A stretch of 64,000 nt of DNA from Pseudomonadota bacterium. Lineage in GTDB: Bacteria > Pseudomonadota > Gammaproteobacteria > Steroidobacterales > Woeseiaceae. Made by a program: the position numbers and the translations under genes. Shown in pieces: positions 8,926-17,017 of this stretch. The DNA is taken from assembly GCA_027621915.1 (NCBI GenBank), contig JAQCAD010000012.1, positions 1 to 64,000 of the forward strand. Reading direction: 5' to 3'. Position 1 is the stretch's first letter; every line of letters begins with the position of its first letter. Below the pieces are notes generated by a model. That model was not told the DNA's origin, searched no databases, and worked only from the letters and a program-made list of their open reading frames with translations.

Positions 8926-10128
8926 ATGGGCAGGGCGGTTATCCTGGTAATGGATTCATTCGGCATCGGTGCAACCGACGACGCCGAAAATTTCGGTGAT
9001 GCCGGTTCGAACACGCTTGGCAATATCGCAAGAGTGCGGGCTGAAGGAGATTCAGGGCCATTGCGACTGCCAAATCTGTCAAGCCTTGGTCTCATGCATG
9101 CGGCCAAAGAAAGTGCAGGCGAGTGGCCGGCGGGTTGTGACACGAAATCATCAATTGTCGGCGCCTACGGATTTGCGTCCGAGCTCAGCAGCGGCAAAGA
9201 CACGCCGAGCGGTCACTGGGAAATTGCGGGCGTACCAGTACTCTTCGATTGGGGCTATTTCACCGAGAGAAAAAACACGTTTCCGAAAGAGCTGCTCGAG
9301 AACCTCATCGAGCGAGGGAACCTTCCCGGCGTGCTGGGAAATTGCCATGCATCGGGTACAACCATAATTGAGGAACTGGGCGAGGAGCACATGCGAACGG
9401 GCAAACCGATCGTCTATGCCTCGGCCGACAGCGTTTTCCAGATCGCCTGCCACGAAGAGTCCTTCGGACTGCAACGACTTTACGATATTTGCGAAATTGC
9501 GCGAGAGCTGGTCGATGAATACAAGATCGGCCGTGTTATTGCCCGGCCGTTTGTTGGTAAGCGCAGCAGCGATTTTCTCCGAACCGGCAATCGGCGTGAC
9601 CTGACGACGCCACCACCGGCCCCGACTTTGCTGGATAAACTCGCCGATTCGGGTGGTGAGGTGATCAGCATCGGCAAAATCGCTGATATCTACGCGAACC
9701 AGGGCATCACACAGAAAGTCAAAGCCAACGGTAACGCAGCACTGTTTGACGCAACGCTATCAGCAATGTCGACGGCGCCGGACCGATCGATTGTTTTCAC
9801 GAACTTTGTCGACTTCGATATGCTGTACGGGCATCGACGGGACGTACCCGGTTACGCGGCTGCACTGGAGTATTTCGACGAGCGGCTTCCGGAGTTGTTG
9901 GAAAAACTGAATGAAGATGATCTGCTCGTAATTTGCGCTGACCACGGATGCGACCCAACGAAGGAGGGCTCCGACCACACGCGCGAGCACATTCCCGTGC
10001 TGGTTTACGGAAAACGGGTGGCGGCGGGATCGATTGGCAAGCGCGAGACATTCGCGGACATCGGGCAGAGCCTGGCGGAATTCTTTGACCTGCCGCGAAT
10101 GGATTATGGTGTCAGTTTCCTGAATTAG
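8926..10128 (+). CDS. deoB: Phosphopentomutase
   Basis: This 400-residue enzyme converts (deoxy)ribose 1-phosphate, made by nucleoside phosphorylases, into the 5-phosphate. It is a member of the alkaline-phosphatase superfamily. Visible metal and active-site motifs are [15 protein letters not shown] at the N-terminus, the KDTPSGHWE stretch that contains the phosphorylatable Thr, and [10 protein letters not shown] plus DHTREH near the C-terminus. The start is ATG 8926 with CGGAG six bases upstream. Its length fits the family (E. coli 407). Together with the phosphorylases at 21854 and 44429 it feeds DeoC at 45145. Confidence 0.96.
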   Translation: MGRAVILVMDSFGIGATDDAENFGDAGSNTLGNIARVRAEGDSGPLRLPNLSSLGLMHAAKESAGEWPAGCDTKSSIVGAYGFASELSSGKDTPSGHWEIAGVPVLFDWGYFTERKNTFPKELLENLIERGNLPGVLGNCHASGTTIIEELGEEHMRTGKPIVYASADSVFQIACHEESFGLQRLYDICEIARELVDEYKIGRVIARPFVGKRSSDFLRTGNRRDLTTPPPAPTLLDKLADSGGEVISIGKIADIYANQGITQKVKANGNAALFDATLSAMSTAPDRSIVFTNFVDFDMLYGHRRDVPGYAAALEYFDERLPELLEKLNEDDLLVICADHGCDPTKEGSDHTREHIPVLVYGKRVAAGSIGKRETFADIGQSLAEFFDLPRMDYGVSFLN

Positions 10129-10139
10129 GCTTGCGTCGG

Positions 10140-10562
10140 TCAGTTATCGCCGTCCGTGTCCCGGCCCCGAAATATGTCGTACGCGTCAGACCCGGGGGGT
10201 CTCCGCGACAACCAGTCTTTGGCGGCTCCGATATCGGAAAAAAAAGCGACCGGGACACCGCGATTAACGGCGACCGTTTCGGCGAACTGACCCATCTCAC
10301 CCATTTTCTCATCTACGTAAGCGATTGCTTCGAACTGTCCGAGTACCTTGAGGCTCCCCTCAGCAATCAGTGAAAAGACTTCCATTAAATCAAATCTCGG
10401 GCCTTCAAGTTTTTCCTCAACAAGCACACTGAAACAATCCTGTGCATGGCACTCGCGCAAAATGTCGTCCCAATATGCAACAAGCACGGCCATACTGTTC
10501 GTTCCGGTAACTGTCGCCGAAATAAACGTAGGAAATTTCTCGAATGTCAGTTCGTAGTCCAC
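10140..10562 (-). CDS. STAS/SpoIIAA-like domain protein
   Basis: This 140-residue soluble protein begins with GTG at 10562. Its arrangement is an N-terminal strand pair, then FSVLVEEKLEGPR, a helix, then FEAIAYVDEKMG and VPVAFFSDIGAAKDWL. That layout resembles the SpoIIAA-like (STAS/SEC14) proteins common in proteobacteria. It is convergent with deoB, with an 11-bp gap. A second protein of the same apparent fold is encoded at 12063. The role is unknown; such proteins are usually thought to bind lipids or act in regulation. Confidence 0.55.
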   Translation of the reverse strand: MDYELTFEKFPTFISATVTGTNSMAVLVAYWDDILRECHAQDCFSVLVEEKLEGPRFDLMEVFSLIAEGSLKVLGQFEAIAYVDEKMGEMGQFAETVAVNRGVPVAFFSDIGAAKDWLSRRPPGSDAYDIFRGRDTDGDN

Positions 10563-10663
10563 AGGTCCAGCCGGAATCGTCAGTAGAATTGATTAAAGCA
10601 AAGAATTTCCGAACATACTATTGCGCCAGGATATATGTTGTGACTAAAAAATTGCTCCAAAAT

Positions 10664-11077
10664 CTACTGACGCATGATGCCCGTCAGAACAACACCCCAA
10701 AAAACTGTCAGCACCAGCATACTTAAGGCGAAGAGGCGAAATCTGACCAGCACTACATTGCTGGTCAGGTGCACGTAGGTGTGAGCCATCCGCAGACCCA
10801 CATAGGCCCACGAAAGGCCAACTATGATATTGCCGGACTGGCCGGTAACGAAGGCGGTTATGGCCATGACATAGAAAAGAACAGGAGTTTCGAAAAGATT
10901 GGCCACATGTCGCGCGTAGGCGGCCAGTTTCTCCGGTTCTTCGTAGCCGCGAAACAGCGTGAAAAATTTCGGGTTAATTTGCCCCTGTTTCACTGCAACA
11001 AAGCGTAAATAGCCCAGTCGTCCAATACAGAAGAGCGTCAGGCTTGTTAACGCGAACACCGGGTACAGGACATTCAT
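10664..11077 (-). CDS. MAPEG family membrane protein
   Basis: This 137-residue protein with four transmembrane helices matches the MAPEG family (membrane-associated proteins in eicosanoid and glutathione metabolism). Supporting features are an N-terminal helix, then NPKFFTLFRGYEEPEKLAAY, the helix LFETPVLFYVMAITAF, and GLRMAHTYVHLTSNVVLVRF, which carries the family's conserved Arg/His/Asn. GGAG lies upstream of the ATG. It is encoded 3 bp after the small membrane protein at 11081 and is probably co-transcribed. The substrate is unknown. Confidence 0.85.
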   Translation of the reverse strand: MNVLYPVFALTSLTLFCIGRLGYLRFVAVKQGQINPKFFTLFRGYEEPEKLAAYARHVANLFETPVLFYVMAITAFVTGQSGNIIVGLSWAYVGLRMAHTYVHLTSNVVLVRFRLFALSMLVLTVFWGVVLTGIMRQ

Positions 11078-11080
11078 GGG

Positions 11081-11287
11081 TTAGCTCCTTTTTCGATCGT
11101 CCATTGACGACTCGCTCTGATTCTTATTTCGGCTCGCGCTCTCACGCTGTTCGATGCGCTTCCGGATCATTTCCAGTTTGCGATCGTGATGACGGCGTTC
11201 AGCAGGCAATACCAGGAAAATCCACACGGCAATAAAAGCACCCAGCGTTGCGATCGCGATCAAAACCAGCTTCATTCGCAGGTCCAC
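11081..11287 (-). CDS. Small single-helix membrane protein
   Basis: A 68-residue product (or 64 from the internal ATG at 11275) has one transmembrane helix, LVLIAIATLGAFIAVWIFLV, followed by a strongly charged C-terminal half rich in Arg, Lys and Glu that probably forms a cytoplasmic helix. It ends three bases before the MAPEG gene on the same strand. No family is recognised. The close spacing makes it a likely real gene rather than a chance frame. Confidence 0.55.
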   Translation of the reverse strand: MDLRMKLVLIAIATLGAFIAVWIFLVLPAERRHHDRKLEMIRKRIEQRESASRNKNQSESSMDDRKRS

Positions 11288-11347
11288 GAATGAAACAGGC
11301 GACCGATCACGTCGATCTGCCGAGCAGAAAATCTCAGAGATCCAAAC

Positions 11348-11638
11348 TTACGAGTCATGATTTCGTCCGCGGGACTGCTCCTGTGATTCATGGCACCCGC
11401 CAGAAACACGCTCAATCGTCCTGACGAGGTCATTCATGGCGGGTATGAGCAATACAAAGAACACAGTGGCCACCAGCAACATCGATGCAGGAATTTCCAT
11501 GCCGCTGAAATACACCATCGTCAGTGCCGCGATCCAGACAGCTCCCAGCGTCGCTGAAATTCGCCAGTCACGCTCACCGTCGGGTTGTCTCGTCCGTTGC
11601 CGCACTTCTCTCGTTCGGAAACCTAAGTATCTGACCAA
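11348..11638 (-). CDS. Small two-helix membrane protein
   Basis: The 96-residue product opens at TTG 11638, overlapping the end of the VOC gene by 16 bp. About 28 polar residues lead into two hydrophobic helices (ISATLGAVWIAALTMVYF and ASMLLVATVFFVLLIPA), then a charged tail. The true start is uncertain because no ATG with a good ribosome site is available. No family is recognised. It sits in a row of minus-strand small genes. Confidence 0.5.
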   Translation of the reverse strand: MVRYLGFRTREVRQRTRQPDGERDWRISATLGAVWIAALTMVYFSGMEIPASMLLVATVFFVLLIPAMNDLVRTIERVSGGCHESQEQSRGRNHDS

Positions 11639-11976
11639 ACGGCCAGCTCATTTCCATTGGGGTCCGCAAACTGAAAACGACGACCGCCGGGAAACGAGAA
11701 GATGTCCTGAATGATCGTTCCACCGCTCCTGATGACCTGGTCCCGTGTGTTTTCAAGATTGTCAGCAAAAATTATAACAAGCGCCGATCCGTTAGCGGTC
11801 GTCGATTTCAATTCAGACTGGCGAAAGCCCCCGGCGATTTTACCGTCGGAAAATGCCCGGTATTCCGGCCCATAGTCTGTGAACTGCCAGTCGAACGCGG
11901 ACTCGTAGAAAGCCTGTATGGCATCGAAATCGGCAGCCGGGAGTTCAACGTAGTCAATCTTCAGGTTCTGTTGCAT
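11623..11976 (-). CDS. VOC (glyoxalase/bleomycin resistance) family protein
   Basis: This 117-residue single-module protein has the vicinal-oxygen-chelate fold. It shows KIDYVELPAADFDAIQAFYES, then FSDGKIAGGFR, a second strand-helix unit, and FPGGRRFQFADPNGNELAVW at the end, the typical closing motif with its metal-ligand Glu. The ATG at 11976 is preceded by GGAGGAAAA and is preferred to a GTG five codons upstream. Substrate is unknown; this subgroup is often annotated as lactoylglutathione lyase-like without proof. Confidence 0.88.
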   Translation of the reverse strand: MQQNLKIDYVELPAADFDAIQAFYESAFDWQFTDYGPEYRAFSDGKIAGGFRQSELKSTTANGSALVIIFADNLENTRDQVIRSGGTIIQDIFSFPGGRRFQFADPNGNELAVWSDT

Positions 11977-12062
11977 CGGGTTTTCCTCCACATAAGCTCT
12001 TGAGAGTCCTGTACACGAAATCGCCAGTCATCGTGGCGACAGCAATGGAAGTGAGCGATTCG

Positions 12063-12434
12063 TCAGGAACTTCGCAGCCATTGTACGGCGTCATCGACTG
12101 TTTCGAACAGTTCGAGGAGTGCGCCGAGGTTGAAAGCCACATCGCGACTGAAACGGTCATCGGACGGCGCCCACTGAGCGGGAGGATTGATATAGGCAAC
12201 TTTCAGCGTTCGCCCGACCGCCTGCGTGTAGTTCGGCGCCGTTCTGTACAATTCCTCCGTGGTGAGGGCTCCCTCTATTGCGCCACAATCAATGATCACT
12301 CCGCCGACCTGCCTGGCTTCGCACGTCTTCCGGAGGAACCTTCCGAGTTCGACCAGGCTTTGTTCACTTATTGGTCCGCTGGCTAAAACAAGCGGAAATC
12401 CCTCAGCAGAATTTTCGGAGAGTAAGAATCGCAT
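12063..12434 (-). CDS. STAS/SpoIIAA-like domain protein
   Basis: The 123-residue product starts at the ATG at 12434; a longer frame to 12515 exists but its extra part looks unrelated. The pattern is an N-terminal beta hairpin, a helix, VGGVIIDCGAIEGALTTEEL, then LKVAYINPP and a C-terminal FETVDDAVQWL helix. This is the layout of STAS-fold SpoIIAA-like proteins. It resembles in fold, not in close sequence, the protein at 10140. Function is unknown. Confidence 0.55.
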   Translation of the reverse strand: MRFLLSENSAEGFPLVLASGPISEQSLVELGRFLRKTCEARQVGGVIIDCGAIEGALTTEELYRTAPNYTQAVGRTLKVAYINPPAQWAPSDDRFSRDVAFNLGALLELFETVDDAVQWLRSS

Positions 12435-12630
12435 ACTGATTTGATACTTGGTTGTGGACCGGGTCAGGGTATCGTACCGGCACCAAAAGTGCACATATGG
12501 CGAGTCAGTAGTCAATCAGCGGCAAAAGCCTCGAATCCTCCAGCGCGGCAGTTCTGCAACTAACGCCGCTCATATCCATGCCTCCATATATGCCAGTCTG
12601 AAAGATGTCGGGTTAACGCCGGAACTGCAC

Positions 12631-12960
12631 CTATTTGGCCGGCAACGAACGCGTATAGACCTCGCAAAGCGCGACCCAGTCGCGAAGCTCCCCGTCTTCG
12701 GCGAAGCCCTCCGGGTCCACGTATACAAAACCTTTCATCGCTTTGCCTGTGAAATCCATTTTCCGCGTGTGGGGACGGGAGAGGGCAGTCTCGTATGCGT
12801 CCGGTCCGACGCGCGCCATCAGGGCGTCGTTGACGATTCCGCAGCACATGTTGCCCCGATGCATGAACGCGATGCCACCAAACATCTTCTTTTCAACGAC
12901 ATCGTTGCGGCTGTCGAACACCTCTCTGAGTCGCTCGGCTACTCCTTCATCGAACGGCAT
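12631..12960 (-). CDS. TfoX/Sxy N-terminal domain protein
   Basis: The 109-residue product matches the stand-alone TfoX N-terminal domain. It shows an N-terminal helix (GVAERLREVFDSR), KKMFGGIAFMHRGNMCCGIV, the MDFTGKAMKGFVYVDPEGF strand pair, and a C-terminal helix. Start ATG 12960 has GGAG eight bases before it. In competent bacteria the full TfoX regulates competence genes. These single-domain versions are widespread and uncharacterised, so a competence role should not be assumed. Confidence 0.85.
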   Translation of the reverse strand: MPFDEGVAERLREVFDSRNDVVEKKMFGGIAFMHRGNMCCGIVNDALMARVGPDAYETALSRPHTRKMDFTGKAMKGFVYVDPEGFAEDGELRDWVALCEVYTRSLPAK

Positions 12961-13096
12961 TCCATGTACTCCAGGTGGATAGTGATGTCCGCCGGAGTTC
13001 CGGCGAGTCGATTCTATGACTTTTGTCTGACTGCATCTCCATCGCCAAGTCATCGTTATCGAGTATCTGGTCAGGCATGGGTGGTCAAGCAATCTG

Positions 13097-13567
13097 TCAG
13101 GTGGCACGCCTGCTAACCCTGCCCTCGATCACCTGCGCCGCCATCCAGAGAAACAAACCAGCGCAAATTGCGTAGGGAATCCTGCGCAGCCAGAAGTTGG
13201 TCTCGATCAGTCGCTCAATCAGCTTAGGCGATATCCCATGTTCGCTCAGTTGAATCTGCATCGGTATTTGTATCGCCAGGGTAGAAATCCAGACAACCGC
13301 CTGCACGGCGATCGCCGCCCATACAGCGCGAACCGGAATCAATGACGGCCGAAACCACAGCAGCAGGACTGTGAATGCTGTGCCGAGAAACGCGGGTGCA
13401 ACCAGGAATATGAGGATGCGCGGCGTAATAAACTGGTGGTACGTGGTGAACTCGTCAGCTCCGATGAGGTGCCAGCTCGAATAATTCACAAAACTCTCTA
13501 TAAACGCTGCGCCATTGCCATAGAGAATAAGCGCGAATGCGGTCAGGAATATCCAACGGGGTGTCAT
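13097..13567 (-). CDS. Four-helix membrane protein of unknown function
   Basis: This 156-residue protein has four predicted transmembrane helices (about 5-25, 48-70, 78-100 and 130-150). A loop carries ESFVNYSSWHLIGADEF and another ERLIETNFWLRR. The spacing resembles DUF1772-like membrane proteins, but I am not sure of the family. GAGGAG upstream of the ATG makes the start secure. The gene overlaps nothing functional on the other strand. Confidence 0.65.
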   Translation of the reverse strand: MTPRWIFLTAFALILYGNGAAFIESFVNYSSWHLIGADEFTTYHQFITPRILIFLVAPAFLGTAFTVLLLWFRPSLIPVRAVWAAIAVQAVVWISTLAIQIPMQIQLSEHGISPKLIERLIETNFWLRRIPYAICAGLFLWMAAQVIEGRVSRRAT

Positions 13568-13682
13568 GTCTGTACTCCTCTTTGCCTAGCGAGAGTCGTC
13601 CGCGGTGCTCGGGCTTCAAACGTCGAAACTTGAAGCGCCAAAAAACGCGCGACTACTCGACCGCGGCCAGTGCTGGGAATTG

Positions 13683-14018
13683 CTACAAGCCGACTTCATC
13701 TTTGAGGATTCTTATGCAGTAACTATTGAGGCTTTCACTCACCTTCATCGATTCAATCGCCAGCCTCTCATGAAGCTCTTCACCGACTCGCAAATTGAAC
13801 TTACCAGAATAGTTTTTCCCCGCTGTCGGACTTGGCAGTGGGGCACCATCTTCACCATATATCTCAATCCATTCGTCAACAAGATCACAAAGTTTCTCAT
13901 ACACTTTCTTCTCGTTTTTCCCATGAATGCCACCCAAAGCCAATCCTGGCACGCGACCAATAAAGCACTGATCCTCCTCAGACCATTCAACTACTTTCAT
14001 ATACTGATTACGCTTCAT
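13683..14018 (-). CDS. hicB: HicB-family antitoxin
   Basis: This 111-residue antitoxin follows a HicA toxin gene and overlaps it by 11 bp. Residues 1-60 form the HicB partial RNase-H-like fold (YMKVVEWSEEDQCFIGRVPG, then KNEKKVYEKLCDLVDEWI). Residues 75-108 form a ribbon-helix-helix DNA-binding segment (KFNLRVGEELHERLAIESMK). In the family the antitoxin neutralises HicA and represses its own promoter, for which the palindrome at 14221 is a good operator candidate. Confidence 0.88.
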   Translation of the reverse strand: MKRNQYMKVVEWSEEDQCFIGRVPGLALGGIHGKNEKKVYEKLCDLVDEWIEIYGEDGAPLPSPTAGKNYSGKFNLRVGEELHERLAIESMKVSESLNSYCIRILKDEVGL

Positions 14019-14211
14019 CTCTAGACACCAATTCGATAGCCCGCTTTACGTCCCGCACCTGATAAGGTTTCGCATCGTCACCTGGTTTGCCACTAATGGT
14101 GATATTGACGCCTTTAACGTGTCGATAATTTCGATGGCTCCCCTTTCCACCTCGATTCTCGAACCCCGCGCATGTCAGGTCACTCATCAATACCTTTATC
14201 TTCGGTGGCAT
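14008..14211 (-). CDS. hicA: HicA-family mRNA interferase toxin
   Basis: This 67-residue protein has the double-stranded RNA-binding-like HicA fold. The sequence runs IKVLMSDLTCAGFENRGGKG, then SHRNYRH, which carries the conserved catalytic His, and ITISGKPGDDAKPYQVRDVK, ending in a C-terminal helix. The toxin is first in the operon and the antitoxin second, the usual hicAB order. It would cleave mRNA in the ribosomal context when HicB is lost. The catalytic His is intact, so the toxin looks functional. Confidence 0.9.
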   Translation of the reverse strand: MPPKIKVLMSDLTCAGFENRGGKGSHRNYRHVKGVNITISGKPGDDAKPYQVRDVKRAIELVSRDEA

Positions 14212-14220
14212 GAATAAATA

Positions 14221-14238
14221 GTACCATCATGGTACCAT
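14221..14238. promoter_or_regulatory. Probable HicB operator: three alternating half-sites
   Basis: GTACCATCATGGTACCAT lies 9 bp upstream of hicA. It reads as a half-site GTACCAT, a one-base spacer, ATGGTAC, and then again ATGGTACCAT, itself a perfect palindrome. It is followed by the AT-rich ATATATAAA. Such overlapping palindromes suit a ribbon-helix-helix repressor such as HicB. The assignment is inferred from position and symmetry. Confidence 0.65.
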
Positions 14239-14406
14239 ATATAAAAGAGTGAACTTGGTGGCGGATCCATGGCCCAGGCCTCACAGGCAAGCAGGGACAA
14301 CTCCAGGACCACACGCTAACTGGCCGCCAGAGCAAGCAAATACATCTTTTTTTGTCGACCTGCCAAGCGGCTAATTATACAAACCACTTCGAATTGTTCG
14401 GCGCCA

Positions 14407-15882
14407 TTATCGATTTCTTTCCGCCAATGCAGACTGAATCCTTGCTGCCAAATCAGTCGCCTCGCGCCTGACTCGCTCAGTATCAATCGTCAGAAACTCC
14501 CCGTCCCGCATGAGCAACCGACCATCCACTGTGACCGAAGCGACATCCTGTTCGTCCGCCACGTAGACCAAGTGTGAGATAACGTCATAGGTTGGCACGA
14601 AATGGACGTCATCAAAGGAAACCTGAATAATATCGGCGCGCATGCCGACTTCCAGTGCGCCGACTCTGTCGCGTAAACCGACCGCTTCTGCTCCACCGCT
14701 CGTTGCCATCCCAAGGACGGTGCTTGCAGGCATGACTTCAGGGTTCATCTTGTCGACCTTCTGAAGGAATGATGCGAGACGCATCTCCTCCCACATATCC
14801 AGGTCATTGTTGCTCGCAGCACCGTCCGTACCGAGTCCGACCAGCACGCCAGCGGCCAGCATGTCGGTTACCGGTGATATCCCGGATGCGATCTTCATAT
14901 TCGAAGTGGGATTGTGTATCACGCCAACCTTTCTCTCTGCCAGAATCCTTATTTCATCTTCCGTCGGCCACACCACGTGTGCGCCGATGGTTGGGCCGTC
15001 GAGAAAGCCAATGGACTCGAAGAGGTCGATGGTCGTTTTGCCGTAAGCCTGTTTGGAATATTCCAGCTCGAAAGGCGATTCAGACATGTGAATGCTGATC
15101 GGCACGCCAGCCTCGTTCGCGGCAGCCCGCGTGGCCGCCAGTTGCTCGGCATTCAGTGTGTAGTCCGCGTGCGGGCCATAGATGGGCATGATGCGGCTGT
15201 TCCGTCCTTTCCAGTTATCGACGAATACTTTTCCCTTAACAAGCGAGTCCGCCGCGCTCTCCGCATCCGGGCTTCTCTGGTCGATGACCGTCGCAGAGAC
15301 GAAAGCACGCAGCCCGCATTGCTCGACGACCTGTGCGACGACATCCGGGTAGTAGTACATGTCGACGAACGTCGTCGTGCCACCGCGAATCATTTCCCAG
15401 CAGGCGAGCTCGGTGCCAATACGGACGAATTCCGCATCGACGAATTCGACCTCCGCCGGAAAGATGTAGTTGTTCAGCCAGTCCATCAGCGCGAGATCAT
15501 CAGCGACACCCCGCAAAAGTGTCATCGCGGCGTGGGAATGACCATTGATCAGACCGGGCATCACGATTCGGTTGTTGCCCTCGAGATTGCCTGTTGCCCT
15601 GAACCGGGCGTTAATTTCATCCGCCGACCCGATTGCGATGATCAGGCCATCGTCAACCGCGACCGCGCCGTCACGAATCACACTGCCGTCCCCGTCCATC
15701 GTGACGACATATTCTCCGGCGATGATCAGATCAATCGCATCGGCGCTGGCGTCATCAACCGGGGGCGAAATTGCAACCGAAGTTGCCGGAGGCGTTGCTG
15801 GCGAGCACGCAACGAACAGTGCCAGCACGCTGCTACAAAAAGCAGGGTGCACAGCGTTCAGGAGGCGATGTGTATTCGTCAT
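14407..15882 (-). CDS. Lipoprotein amidohydrolase, SAH/MTA-deaminase-like
   Basis: This 491-residue amidohydrolase resembles the MtaD/SsnA group (5-methylthioadenosine and S-adenosylhomocysteine deaminases). Visible motifs are VMPGLINGHSHAAMTLLRG (metal His pair), HMSESPFELEYSKQAYG (His/Glu), IGAHVVWPTEDE (His) and GLGTDGAASNNDLDMWEEM (metal Asp). The N-terminus is a lipoprotein signal with lipobox LFVAC at about residue 26, so the mature enzyme should be membrane-anchored outside the cytoplasm. That is unusual for this group. It sits divergently beside adenosine deaminase, consistent with a purine-nucleoside substrate, but the substrate is inference. Confidence 0.85.
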   Translation of the reverse strand: MTNTHRLLNAVHPAFCSSVLALFVACSPATPPATSVAISPPVDDASADAIDLIIAGEYVVTMDGDGSVIRDGAVAVDDGLIIAIGSADEINARFRATGNLEGNNRIVMPGLINGHSHAAMTLLRGVADDLALMDWLNNYIFPAEVEFVDAEFVRIGTELACWEMIRGGTTTFVDMYYYPDVVAQVVEQCGLRAFVSATVIDQRSPDAESAADSLVKGKVFVDNWKGRNSRIMPIYGPHADYTLNAEQLAATRAAANEAGVPISIHMSESPFELEYSKQAYGKTTIDLFESIGFLDGPTIGAHVVWPTEDEIRILAERKVGVIHNPTSNMKIASGISPVTDMLAAGVLVGLGTDGAASNNDLDMWEEMRLASFLQKVDKMNPEVMPASTVLGMATSGGAEAVGLRDRVGALEVGMRADIIQVSFDDVHFVPTYDVISHLVYVADEQDVASVTVDGRLLMRDGEFLTIDTERVRREATDLAARIQSALAERNR

Positions 15883-15988
15883 TATTCTTCACTGGTATTG
15901 TGGTTTCGTCCTCTGCATTCTAACCTGATCCGACGCCAATTGATCGACAGTGCAGAAAACACAGGTTCATTTCAGGTACTGTAACAAT

Positions 15989-17017
15989 ATGAATTATAGA
16001 GAGATTCCGAAGGTTGAACTGCATTGCCACCTCGAGGCCTGCTTCCGGCCGGCGACAGTAATGGAGGTCGGTCGAACCCTGGGTCTGGACGTCCCACAGG
16101 ACCTTGAGCGCTTTCAAAATGAATGGTTGCTGTCGAAGCCACTCGAAAACCTGGAAGTCGCGCTGCAGCGATTCGTCGATATCCAGCGCATCTGGTGCTC
16201 CGAGGCAGTTATCGAGCGCATGACCTTCGAAGCCTGCGAGTATGCGGTGGAGCAGGGCATCAGGATTATGGAGTTTCGGTATGCCCCCGATTTCATCGCG
16301 AAGAATAAACGCCACCTTAGCTTCCAGAGAATTCATGAGGCCGTTCTTCGTGGCCTTAATCGTGCGTCAGGGTTTGATATCGCGATCGGCCTGATCGGAA
16401 TCGTGCAAAAAACCTTATCACTTGCAGAGGCCGAGCGAACCATAAATTTCATCATCGACAATGCAGAAACTTTCATCGCGCTCGACTTCGCAGATAAAGA
16501 TACTCACGAGCTCGCAAGTTATGCGCCGATGGTCGAGAAGGCTCATGACGCGGGCCTGCACGTGACCGTGCATGCTGGCGAAGAGCCGTTACCGACGGCG
16601 CCTGCCGAAGTCCGATCAGCGATTGAAATGCTCGGTGCGGAGCGCATCGGGCATGGCATTCATATCATTAATGATCAGTCGGTCATGGAGCTGACGCGCG
16701 AGCGAGGCGTCGCGCTTGAGGTTTGCCCGACCAGCAACTGGTTGACAAGCTCAGTGCCATCCACCCGCGAGCACCCGATCAGGCGTCTCATCGATGCAGG
16801 TGTCGCCGTAACGATTAACTCCGACGATCCTGGCCTGTTCGGTATCGACCTTTGCCATGAATACGGAATCCTCCATCGCGAACATGGCTTTTCATCCAGT
16901 GACTTTGAGCGCTGCAATGACATTGCGGCAGCCCGGAGTTTTATCCCACTGGCGACACGGCAAAAAGCCTGGCCGCGAAGAATCGAACTCCCGGTTTCAC
17001 CTGTGATCGGTTTCTGA
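15989..17017 (+). CDS. add: Adenosine deaminase
   Basis: The 342-residue enzyme deaminates (deoxy)adenosine to (deoxy)inosine. Zn and catalytic motifs are all visible: VELHCHLEACFRP (two metal His), VTVHAGEE (His and catalytic Glu), RIGHGIHI (His) and TINSDDPGLFG (Asp pair). The ATG at 15989 is chosen because translation from there begins directly with the conserved EIPKVELHCHLE strand. Its stop abuts that of the convergent tryptophanase gene with no gap. Its inosine products would feed purine nucleoside phosphorylase (44429) or the nucleoside hydrolase (24472). Confidence 0.93.
   Translation: MNYREIPKVELHCHLEACFRPATVMEVGRTLGLDVPQDLERFQNEWLLSKPLENLEVALQRFVDIQRIWCSEAVIERMTFEACEYAVEQGIRIMEFRYAPDFIAKNKRHLSFQRIHEAVLRGLNRASGFDIAIGLIGIVQKTLSLAEAERTINFIIDNAETFIALDFADKDTHELASYAPMVEKAHDAGLHVTVHAGEEPLPTAPAEVRSAIEMLGAERIGHGIHIINDQSVMELTRERGVALEVCPTSNWLTSSVPSTREHPIRRLIDAGVAVTINSDDPGLFGIDLCHEYGILHREHGFSSSDFERCNDIAAARSFIPLATRQKAWPRRIELPVSPVIGF

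Noticed and set aside
14914-15984. 356-codon plus-strand open frame opposite the lipoprotein amidohydrolase
   Set aside because: The minus-strand frame carries signal, lipobox and metal motifs; the plus frame has none.
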